Shown here: positions 13,301 to 22,153 of the stretch, in pieces | Layout of the letters: each line of letters begins with the position of its first letter | How positions within the stretch are numbered: position 1 is the stretch's first letter | Source: Maylandia zebra | Taxonomy: Eukaryota; Chordata; Actinopteri; Cichliformes; Cichlidae | Assembly: GCF_041146795.1 (NCBI RefSeq) | Contig: NC_135177.1 | Location: forward strand, 2,201,560 to 2,265,559 | Length of the DNA stretch: 64,000 bases | Direction of reading: 5' to 3' | The notes under the pieces: generated by a model | Told to the model about the DNA's origin: nothing | Seen by the model: only the letters and a program-made list of their open reading frames with translations | The model's database searches: none | Position numbers and translations under genes: made by a program

Positions 13301-16300
13301 TACTCTGAGTCAAATCAAAGTGGGATTGTGTCAGTTTCAGTAAAAAACTATGCAGTCCCTTTAAATAAAAAGTCCAAAGACCTGTGAAAAGCTGTCCATT
13401 CATAAAGTTCAACTGTGTTTTATAAGGACGTCATGTGTCTCTATCATCTCTCTCCTGTTAGATCCTCTTCACAAAACACCAGCCTGTTCAATGCTCTGAT
13501 ATCTTTAACATCTTAAGAAAATTATATTGCACAATTTTCCCAGCGTAACAGCCAATAGGTGGTCCACAACCCTTTTGAGGACAAATGTGGGACTGCTGAC
13601 CATTAAACGGCTTCAAGGACACTTAAATAGTCCAGATGTTTTTCTTTCCAGGCTCCTTAGACCACAAACCTACACAAGGATCGCGTCTTTTTAGTTTATT
13701 TTTAGCTGTCACTCTGGGATACTACCCTTAAATATAACTAACTAAAGTTTTCAGACAGTTTTAGTGGTCACAGTATATTAATATTTGTCTGTGAGACGGT
13801 CACACAGGTACTAAAGTAACATGACATAGAAATAAATACCTTGAATTTGAACTAAAATGTAATATTTGAGACACCTAAGTTAAAATCCACCAGTGTAAAA
13901 CTTACTTACTGTTTGGCTAGCTGCACTGAGGCGGGAAAATCACCCTGTTAGCTGCAATATTTGAATGAGGACTGTGTGGAAAAGAGCCTTTTCGAATCAC
14001 GGGACCAACAATCTGGAGTCCAACACTACAACTTTTCCTTGACAGACCAGCTGCACCGAGGCACGCAATCAGCCAGCAAAGTACAGTGGGGCAAAAAAGT
14101 ATTTAGTCAGCCACCGATTGTGCAAGTTCCCCCACCTAACATGATGACAGAGGTCAGTAATTTGCACCAGAGGTACACTTCAACTGTGAGAGACAGAATG
14201 TGAAAAAAAATCCATGAATCCACATGGTAGGATTTGTAAAGAATTTATTTGTAAATCAGGGTGGAAAATAAGTATTTGGTCAATAACAAAAATACAACTC
14301 AATACTTTGTAACATAACCTTTGTTGGCAATAACAGAGGTCAAACGTTTACTATAGGTCTTTACCAGGTTTGCACACACAGTAGCTGGTATTTTGGCCCA
14401 TTCCTCCATGCAGATCTTCTCGAGAGCAGTGATGTTTTGGGGCTGTCGCCGAGCAACACGGACTTTCAACTCCCGCCACAGATTTTCTATGGGGTTGAGG
14501 TCTGGAGACTGGCTAGGCCACTCCAGGACTTTCAAATGCTTCTTACGGAGCCACTCCTTTGTTGCCCGGGCGGTGTGTTTTGGATCATTGTCATGTTGGA
14601 AGACCCAGCCTGGTTTCATCTTCAAAGTTCTCACTGATGGAAGGAGGTTTTGGCTCAAAATCTCACGATACATGGCCCCATTCATTCTGTCCTTAACACG
14701 GATCAGTCGTCCTGTCCCCTTGGCAGAAAAACAGCCCCATAGCATGATGTTTCCACCCCCATGCTTCACAGTAGGTATGGTGTTCTTGGGATGCAACTCA
14801 GTATTCTTCTTCCTCCAAACACGACGAGTTGAGTTTATACCAAAAAGTTCTACTTTGGTTTCATCTGACCACATGACATTCTCCCAATCCTCTGCTGTAT
14901 CATCCATGATCCTCCTCTGGCAAACTTCAGACGGGCCTGGACATGCACTGGCTTCAGCAGCGGAACACCTCTGGCACTGCGGGATTTGATTCCCTGCCGT
15001 TGTAGTGTGTTACTGATGGTGACCTTTGTTACTTTGGTCCCAGCTCTCTGCAGGTCATTCACCAGGTGCCCCCGTGTGGTTCTGGGATCTTTGCTCACCG
15101 TTCTCATGATCATTTTGACCCCACGGGATGAGATCTTGCGTGGAGCCCCAGATCGAGGGAGATTATCAGTGGTCTTGTATGTCTTCCATTTTCTGATGAT
15201 TGCTCCCACAGTTGATTTTTTCACACCAAGCTGCTTGCCTATTGTAGATTCACTCTTCCCAGTCTGGTGCAGGTCTACAATACTTTTCCTGGTGTCCTTC
15301 GAAAGCTCTTTGGTCTTGGCCATGGCGGAGTTTGGAGTCTGACTGTTTGAGGCTGTGGACAGGTGTCTTTTATACAGATGATGAGTTCAAACAGGTGCCA
15401 TTCATACAGGTAACGAGTGGGGGACAGAAAAGCTTCTTACAGAAGACGTTACAGGTCTGTGAGAGCCAGAGATTTTCCTTGTTTGAGGTGACCAAATACT
15501 TATTTTCCACCCTGATTTACGAATAAATTCTTTACAAATCCTACCATGTGAATTCATGGATTTTTTTTTCACATTCTGTCTCTCACAGTTGAAGTGTACC
15601 TCTGGTGCAAATTACTGACCTCTGTCATCATTTTAGGTGGGGGAACTTGCACAATCGGTGGCTGACTAAATACTTTTTTGCCCCACTGTAAATGTTCACA
15701 AAATGTGTTCAGCACTATTCTAATTTACAACCTAACAGCTTACTACACATCACACCACAAACATAACTGTGATTCAAAACATGATCAAAAATCCTGACAT
15801 CTATCAGCATGTCAGCAAGAGGGAACCCCCCCCCACCTCCACATTACAGTCTTCTTCATTTACATTTGAGCTTCACATTTCCTCACTTCTAAAATGAGGG
15901 AATCCAGTAAGTGAGATGACATGAGGTCTCCAAAAGGTGTGGCATCTCTCTGAAGTTTCCATGCTTCTCCATCAGTTTCTGAGTCCAGCTCGTCGGTCCG
16001 GTGAACCAGCTGTCATCTGACACAAACAGGCTCTCCTCCACGCGCTCACTTATAAAGTAAGTCAGTTAAACATTCGGGCTAACAGGTGAATTCTCCTGTG
16101 TTAATAATATTTATATTTAATCAACTGTATTCTAAGCACCAGCTGTCTGTTACAATTTTTGTTTTTTTAGAGTTTACTAAAATAAAAATAAAATCACATT
16201 AACATCTGTGTGGGGTTTTTGTTCAGTAAGCAGATGTTGGTGTTTCAGTCATGTTACGTTTAACTTTAAAGGCTTGTTAGAAACTATGAAACACACGATG

Positions 16301-18841
16301 CAGACTTCTGGACATTAGAAGAAAACTAATGCTGCTCATCAATAAGACTAAAGGCAGGAAGTTGTCCTTTATAACTACACATGTTAATAGCACCTCCAGA
16401 TTTATATGATAGTTTATGATATAGCACGTGTATTTTAGTAATAGTCTATTTATTTCAGTGTAGTGGTGTACAGTTCTTTCTTGTTTGTCCTTGGAAAGTC
16501 CGCACGAGTCCAGATTTCCGAGGACACACACATACTCCTAAACTAGAAGTTATCCAAGTTTACTTCAGTTAACCGAGTCAGACAGTTGTAATGAAAACAT
16601 AAACACGGTGACAGCTGTTTAATTTATCAGCAGCTTATCCAGTAACCATGGTAACCACGGACACTGCGCATCATCACCTCATGTCTCTTTGAAGCTAAAC
16701 GACAGACATTTATCAGCCGTGCGGTTAGTTTTCCAGCACTGCTGAAAAACTGTGAAACAAACTGAAACGTGCTGATGATGAAAATAATGCGTCTGCCTAT
16801 AAAGTCTTTGTTTCCCTGCTCGCCATCAGTAACAAAGTCATAGACACAACTTTACATTTCTCATGTTGGCTAAAAACAATCGTACATTTATGGTCTTGAA
16901 ACAGGACACAGACACTGTAACTGCCGACCTCACATCAAACACAGACTGAGCCCATGTTTGATGTTTTTATATCCAACCTTTACTCTCAAACCTTTAAACA
17001 GCAGCGAGTCTCAGCTGAGAGAATAAGTGTTTATATGATGGGGGAACATGTTTTATGAGCAGCAGCCGGCTGTACTGAAATCACTGAATGAAGAGCAAAC
17101 AGTGCGCCGCATTGTCACGGGAACATGAGTGTATTAATCTGGTGATTTATTACATGTGTTAGTGTTATTATACTTCATTCTAATCTGCTGCTGGGTCTTT
17201 TACACTGATGGAAGTACAGATAACACAGCATGAACAGCTGTTCAGCCAATCACATTCATTCCACTTTGACCTGCGACAAAATGAAGTCTTGCTCTTTTTA
17301 TAGCAGTGTTGCATTTGACTGGTATATTTATATGTCTTGGTGAAGCCCTGCTTCACATGATAGCTCTCTGCCACAGCAAACTAAGGGTAAGAGAGTAATG
17401 TCTTTAACAAAGGACAGACCCACCCAGAGTCACACAAAATCACAAAAGACAGAGATCCAACAGTAATGGCATGGAGTCGGACAGCAGTACCTGAGCAGAC
17501 AGACAGATCGATGAGGCACTGACAGCAAAAGAGTTCTAAGTGATATTAAAAGAAAACAAAACAAATGAACTGTCAGAATTCCAGCTGACTATCCCCCAGT
17601 AATGTTACTGGGGGATAGTCAGCTGGGGAATGCTGGGGGCGCTACTCGACCTGTAGAGACCAGAGATGACCATGTGACCATCATTCTGCTTGTTTCGCCC
17701 TGGTGTGTGTGTCTGTGTCCAGATTGTGTAGCAGTCACCATCACTGCTCACACCCCCCATCCAGCTTCTCTATGTGACACATCAGTACAATATTCTCACC
17801 TTTATATAAATAAAAAAATTTATTTTGAGTGCGCTGTTTGTCAAACAATGCGTTCTTACAGGGTACGTCATGTGTAATAAGAGAATGACACAGGGGGAAG
17901 TACTGAACACGTGCATGGAAGGTAGAGACAGCAGCTGAACTCTATCAGTGACCAGAAAGCAGCTCCGCAACTTGCAAATTAACATCAGCTGGTTTAGTCC
18001 CAACTGGGAACTTTTAGCTGGCTTTTGAGACGACTCCGCTAATATAATGATAATAAAAAATAATAATGAAAGCACTTTGAATTATCTGACATTGTAGAGT
18101 CTTTAACTGCCCTTAAACCTGTTGAATTCACTGACTGTGAAAAACGTTTGCTGTGCTATCCAGGACTGCAGGATAAAACTATCACTCTGTCATGTTTGGG
18201 CTAACGAGGCAAAGTGGAACTTTTCTGTGGCCAAAATGAGACCTTTGACCTACAGCTGTTAAACAAGATGTAAAATAATCACAAAGGTTTGGAAAATAAC
18301 GTTGATTTACATATTTCATAGATTTATGAAATATTTAAACGGAAGTGAACGGGATGATCATGTGACTTTGCAAGTTAATAATTTCAAGATAAAATTTTAG
18401 AACCTACTTTTAATGTCAAAATGTTTGCACTGAATTATATTAAAGACTGCATTAAATGTAAGTTATTACAGATGTGTCGATCCCAACAAAGGAAAATGAA
18501 ACCCAAAAAGCCTTTAGCAGCCTGATGTCTGGAGTGCAGGTTACGAGACGATCGTAAACTGCGACCCGTACTGTACCGCAGGAACACATCAAAGGAAAGA
18601 CTGTCACATTTTCTGTCCATTGCTGATAAAGCAAAAATCAAACTCGGTCATTTTGATACTTTTCTTAATATGCCTTCAAAATGCACATATTAGACTTTTT
18701 AAAATCAGTTTTAAAACTGTCATTATACTCCAGCCCGCACGTAATCTAGTGATCGTACGTGTTGGGACAGTTTTACCTGATGGTGCATCGCAGAAGGGGG
18801 ATTGCAGACATTGCTGACGCAGCTGGTCCAGAGATCCGCAT
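1005..18841 (-). CDS. tcaim: T-cell activation inhibitor, mitochondrial (TCAIM), ten coding exons
   Basis: Coding exons in transcript order: 18777-18811 (or to 18841), 10541-10673, 10078-10228, 9740-9995, 9248-9370, 9010-9107, 3628-3719, 3313-3545, 3111-3242, 1005-1230. All junctions are GT-AG and phases agree; the sum is 1479 nt (492 aa plus stop), close to the 496 aa I recall for human TCAIM. Matching blocks include [20 protein letters not shown] (J-domain-like DUF4460 part), [65 protein letters not shown], the [11 protein letters not shown] region and the C-terminal [16 protein letters not shown] (DUF4461 part). TCAIM is a mitochondrial protein implicated in damping T-cell and dendritic-cell activation. 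The start is ambiguous: an in-frame ATG lies 10 codons upstream at 18839-18841, with an in-frame stop further upstream. Two introns are very short (70 and 82 bp); intron 1 is about 8.1 kb and full of transposons. No lesion seen. Confidence 0.92.
1311..2019 (+). mobile_element. non-autonomous DNA transposon (hAT-like MITE), copy 1
   Basis: The element begins GGCTGCGTTCA and ends TGAACGCAGCC, forming terminal inverted repeats, and is about 709 bp long with no credible coding capacity. A second copy lies in opposite orientation at 4805-5503. It sits in the last intron of tcaim, between the exons at 1005-1230 and 3111-3242. The hAT assignment is tentative: I see no clean 8-bp target duplication. 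Confidence 0.7.
2130..2690 (+). mobile_element. 5'-truncated LINE fragment (RT C-terminal piece and 3' UTR)
   Basis: The frame at 2154-2360 reads [15 protein letters not shown] and then [19 protein letters not shown], a standard non-LTR reverse-transcriptase segment just before the catalytic FADD box, which is lost or frameshifted here. Downstream sequence to about 2690 (ending GGGATTAATAAAGTATTCTGATT) looks like a LINE 3' end. It lies in a tcaim intron, antisense to the gene. Probably Rex1/CR1-type and dead. Confidence 0.65.
4315..4346 (+). repeat. (GT)n microsatellite
   Basis: About sixteen GT dinucleotides in uninterrupted series inside a tcaim intron; a length-variable marker candidate. 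Confidence 0.9.
4805..5503 (-). mobile_element. non-autonomous DNA transposon (hAT-like MITE), copy 2, inverted relative to copy 1
   Basis: This is the same roughly 700 bp element as at 1311-2019, read on the opposite strand, with the same GGCTGCGTTCAC ends and matching interior (for example the segment around 5030-5110 corresponds to that around 1720-1810). The two copies flank three tcaim exons (3111-3719) as a long inverted pair. No coding capacity. Confidence 0.7.
5504..7814. other. tcaim intron without recognised gene
   Basis: Unique-looking or strongly diverged intronic DNA. A patch at about 7040-7270 (SINE- or DNA-transposon-like, AT-rich) resembles old Tc1/mariner interior sequence, but I cannot assign it. 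The open frames in this stretch have no domain signal and no splice-compatible conservation with TCAIM. Confidence 0.4.
7815..8010. mobile_element. fragment of Tc1-like transposon end
   Basis: The segment starts with TATGCAAAAGTTTGGGCACC, the form of terminal inverted repeat common in teleost Tc1-like elements, followed by AT-rich subterminal DNA. I found no matching opposite end nearby, so it is treated as a solo fragment. Low-complexity diverged DNA follows up to about 8830. Confidence 0.4.
11285..13420 (-). mobile_element. Rex1-like LINE fragment, split by a later insertion
   Basis: Minus-strand reading around 12936-13412 gives [20 protein letters not shown], then [14 protein letters not shown] and [10 protein letters not shown], the C-terminal part of a Rex1/Babar-type reverse transcriptase just after the catalytic box. 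More of its C-terminus and 3' UTR appear at 12600-12930. The simple tail (repeats of GAATA and a TTTAATTGTCTCAC-type end) appears at 11285-11400. The interval 11500-12590 belongs to another LINE of opposite strand, so this older copy was interrupted in its 3' region. Several frame breaks; not functional. Confidence 0.65.
11500..12590 (+). mobile_element. RTE/Rex3-like LINE, 5'-truncated
   Basis: Plus-strand pieces read [17 protein letters not shown], then [11 protein letters not shown] and, at 12019-12561, [55 protein letters not shown] and [20 protein letters not shown]. This is the RT C-terminus of a very common teleost RTE-like LINE. It ends in GGAAGAAAATGGATGGATGG, the GATG-rich tail expected of the Rex3 group. 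The catalytic domain is missing and there is a frameshift near 12070. It interrupts the older minus-strand Rex1-like copy. Confidence 0.7.
14084..15688 (-). mobile_element. Tc1-like DNA transposon with ~200 bp terminal inverted repeats
   Basis: The element starts CAGTGGGGCAAAAAAGTATT right after TA (14082-14083) and ends with its reverse complement right before TA (15689-15690), so the TA target duplication is intact. The inverted repeats extend about 200 bp (14084-14281 and 15489-15688) with few differences. The single gene inside runs on the minus strand. Total 1605 bp, the normal size for a complete Tc1 element; it lies in intron 1 of tcaim. Confidence 0.92.
14299..15323 (-). pseudogene. 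Tc1-family transposase, one frameshift
   Basis: The N-terminal part (15323 down to about 14900) reads [19 protein letters not shown] and SAPRKIS-type helix-turn-helix segments, including [18 protein letters not shown]; the C-terminal part (14907-14299) carries the DDE catalytic core: [22 protein letters not shown] and [15 protein letters not shown]. The two halves are in different frames, meeting near 14895-14910, so a single indel separates an otherwise full-length transposase of about 340 residues. The catalytic residues appear to be present. The element cannot make its own full transposase, but its ends might still be mobilised in trans. Confidence 0.88.
15890..16055 (-). other. unidentified open reading segment, possible exon
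   Basis: On the minus strand, a segment of about 55 codons from 16055 down reads [17 protein letters not shown], then [13 protein letters not shown], and ends HLTYWIPSF followed by TAG. It is preceded by an AG (TTTATAAG) that could be a weak acceptor. It has exon-like composition but no family I recognise, and it falls in tcaim intron 1 outside the TCAIM coding sequence. It could be an exon remnant of another gene, an alternative tcaim exon or chance. Confidence 0.2.
16056..18776. other. tcaim intron 1, no gene recognised
   Basis: Intronic DNA with no coding signal that I can support. The notable item is the perfect hairpin at 17581-17626. The open frames are short, AT-rich and without domains. 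Confidence 0.5.
17581..17626. repeat. perfect 22-bp inverted repeat with 2-nt loop
   Basis: CCAGCTGACTATCCCCCAGT followed by AA is mirrored exactly as its reverse complement after only two bases (TG, 17603-17604). The arms are 17581-17602 and 17605-17626. It lies in tcaim intron 1 and is not part of any transposon end I recognise. Confidence 0.9.
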
Positions 18842-19749
18842 GTAATCACGGCCTTTTCAGTCGGTCCATCTGCATTTCCTTTATCAAAGCACTTCCATAG
18901 TTTGTTACACTGGATCTGGCAGCAGCCTGGTACAGCTCAGCAGGGACTAAATCAGAGTAACTTCAGTTCGTCAGAAGAAAATCAACAGAAACCTAACGTT
19001 TCTACGGTGTTAGCTAACTCTAATTTGTATTTACTCCTTTGAATCCCATGCTATCATGTTTTTCTACCAATATTAACAAACATTTGAAAACAGAACAACC
19101 ACAGATTATAATGTCTCTGTAGTTTCCTTTGGGATTTCTAATCAATGACGGCAACAAAACATGGTTCCAGTTTGCTAGCCAGGCTAGCACATAAAGTTAG
19201 CATTGCTATGAGCTGCTGCTACGCCGCAAACAAAATCCTATAAACGACTTACAGTATGTTGTCAGTAACAATTTAACAACCAACCAAAGTGACCTGTAAC
19301 ATCCCTGCCGTTAAGGTAGGACCGTTTTAGTTAGCGGCTGTGGGTGTTCTTCTTCTGCGATTCCTAGTACCAGCCAGCCGCACCATTGCGCCACCAGGCG
19401 GACTGGAGCGTCAGGTTAGGTTGAAGCTTGACATCCAGAGTTTTCTTCTTCTGGCTCCACGTGTTTGGAAAGGAAAACCATCCAAGCAATCTTTGAATGG
19501 TGAATGTTTTGTTCGTGTATTTTTGCATTATGGGTTAATATAAAAGTGACTGTATTATTACTTGAATAATTTCTGTGAGATTAAAGATTGATGAATAAAT
19601 ACTAACAAGGTCCAGAGTAATTAGGTGAGTGAGCACGATTTTACTGTTAGGCATATAGTTTTTTTTTTTTTTTCTCCAGTCTTTGAAGATGAAATATTTG
19701 TGGTGGCCTACCACACCAGCTGTCAGATATCTATAATACAATCTTGAGA

Positions 19750-20400
19750 TCCTTTCCTAGGGGATTCAACTCTCACTCAAATCTTGATCCAAGTGACCTC
19801 ATTAATTAACAGGATGGCAGACGGGATCGCTCTCTTGCTACGAGTGTCGTCCACTCAATCGCACACACATTCAAACAGCACTTCATGCCTATGCACTTAC
19901 TATGATTGTCATTTACTGGTTTGTTTCGTATTATTGTCCTGCTGCATAACCTGAATGCACTTAAGCTTCAGAGCATGAAATGCTAGCTGGACATTCTCCT
20001 GTAGAGAACAGAATCCATGGTTTCATGTATTACAGCAAGTCTTCCAGGTCCCGAAGCAGCAAAGTAGCCCTAGAGCACCACACTACCACCGACAAATCTT
20101 GCAACAAGTTCAGCTTTGTGTCATGGATCCACAGAATATCTTCCCAAACGTGCCCTTTTTGGCTGGCACTGGTTTTCACCTTGAACTCTCCAATGGATGC
20201 CATTTGTACCCAGTCTCTTTCTTAGGTTTACCCCTGTTCCAAGTTCTCTCCATTGGTGCATAATGGCTCACAGCATGGTTCACTGGAGTAAAATGGCTTT
20301 AGAACCTTTTTCATACTCATAGATGTCAGTGACTTTGTTTCTCATCTCTTCTTGAGTTTCTTTAGAGAGTCTGATTGACAGCCACCTATATTATCCATGG
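19750..20400 (-). mobile_element. relic of a Tc1-like transposon
   Basis: The plus strand contains diverged antisense transposase text, for example CATGTATTACAGCAAGTCTTCC and AGCACCACACTACCACC, phrases recurring in antisense copies of teleost Tc1 transposase genes. No intact frame or clean inverted repeat remains. Confidence 0.4.
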
Positions 20401-22022
20401 GTGGCAGCCTGTCATTCATTGGCTTTAACTTATCCTTACAGGCCATTAGATCTTGGTGGGAGAATAATTGTGGTAAATTGCCTAACAATGTCCAGAGCCA
20501 GCGGGCTGGGTTTTCTATAGATATGTGGCCTGGACTAGTGAATCAGCTTATACTTTTAAAAAAGTACTACAAATTTTACCCCAGGTCTACTTCAAGTGGT
20601 GTCAAACGTTTGTGCTGATGGAGCCGAAACCACGTTTGTGCTGCAAAAATCATCATCTGTCCCGCTATCATTTTAAAGTCATTCCAGAGGTCATCAGAGG
20701 TCTTAACGACAGTGGTGTCAAACATTTGTGCTGCAGTCATTTTAAAAAATATTAATAAAAGAAAATTTCTAAAGAAATTTCAAAAGGGGCCCCTTTCAAT
20801 GTTCCACAACTCAGACTTAACACTTTAGTGTAGTTTCTAATATTTTATTTCAGAATATCAACAAAAATGTAACTAATGTTTCCTCAGTGGGTAGCTTCCT
20901 GCTGCAACTCTAAAGGTGTCGTGGACAGTTTACCTGACAGCCAGTGCTGGTTTTGTCAAAGGCATTCAAGTTTAGTCTGTTAATGCAAAATCAATTTAAG
21001 AGGCAAAGGTTTGCTAGTGCTACATGTGATCAAGCAAAATTAATTATTTGTTTCACTTCCATTCATTACGTTTACCTGAACGAACACAAGCCAAGTGAAG
21101 CTGGAAAGACATTGAAATGCAGACATTTTCTCCGTGACTGAAGCGCATCGCCCTCTGCTGTGTGATGGATGCAGTGTGTCAAAGTGACCATGCTGGTGGC
21201 CACTGACAGGCAAGGTAGCAATGTTAATGAGCACACAACTGCTTATTGATATGTGACACATCTGATAAATCACTGATAGAAACAGAAACATACTGCAATG
21301 CAAAGGTTCCAGAAATATTTGGTCACAAACTGAGACAAATGTTAATGACAATCTTTCAAAAATAAATCAAAAACACAGAATGCAGCCTTTAAAAGATGGT
21401 AACCTGTAACCTATTATCCATCTCATGACACGATTCAAGATTAACAATGAAAACTTTTAGATAAAACATGGAGAAATCAGTCTGAGTGGCATTTATTCCA
21501 ACAAATTAACAGCAGAATTCTGAGAAGGTTGCAACATCAGCACACTGAAGTATCACAGCTAAAGACACACAAGCTCATTATCCATTCATCTGTTTCCCAG
21601 CCTATTCCTATCACAAGGCTCACACACAAACACATGCTCTACCCAGAGCTGATCTTGTGCGTGCTGTTGTGTTTTAAGTCTAAGGAGCACCGTGGGCAGC
21701 TTGGTAATCAACCTGCCGAGAAAAATGTGAAGTTGGTCGTGTAGGTAACAAAAACAAATATAGCTGCCACAAAAGGCCCACGCTAAAACACAATTTCACT
21801 TATATAGATGTTATTGGGTGATTTGTTCCACGGTTTTGAAGCTCAGATTATACCTCGTTTTCATATGTGACAGTGGTTCAAGGGCTGGCATGGATACACA
21901 CTGAGTGGGAGAGTCAGTCTTTGTTGTGTTTTAACACGGGGATTTATTTTTCATCCTACACTGTTGGAAGCCTGGAAGAACTTTTTCTGACAGTTTGTAC
22001 AAATTGAAATGATAAAGGACTT

Positions 22023-22028
22023 TTTATT
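22023..22028 (-). terminator. candidate polyadenylation signal of gpd1l
   Basis: TTTATT on the plus strand (AATAAA on the minus strand) about 125 bases beyond the gpd1l stop codon, in the right orientation. Alternative hexamers lie further away (near 21943). Confidence 0.45.
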
Positions 22029-22153
22029 TTATGGGTGTTCTATTTAAAGCTGTTGGGGATTGTTTTTGACAGAATAAGAACCTAATGCAAACTTCACCTT
22101 AGAATGAAAATGATCAATGGAAAAACAACAGCTTCCTGAGACGCACCAGGCGA

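Larger units (their letters stand above)
18842..22153. other. tcaim upstream region and tcaim-gpd1l intergenic interval
   Basis: The first few hundred bases (about 18842-19450) should contain the 5' UTR and promoter of tcaim; I see no clear TATA box and no strongly positioned element. The rest is non-coding, with a Tc1 relic at about 19750-20400. From 22153 down to about 22010 it includes the 3' UTR of the minus-strand gpd1l gene. No further gene is supported. Confidence 0.5.

Noticed and set aside
14393-14989. 198-codon plus-strand frame
   Set aside because: Antisense shadow of the Tc1 transposase gene, which has the recognisable DDE motifs on the minus strand.
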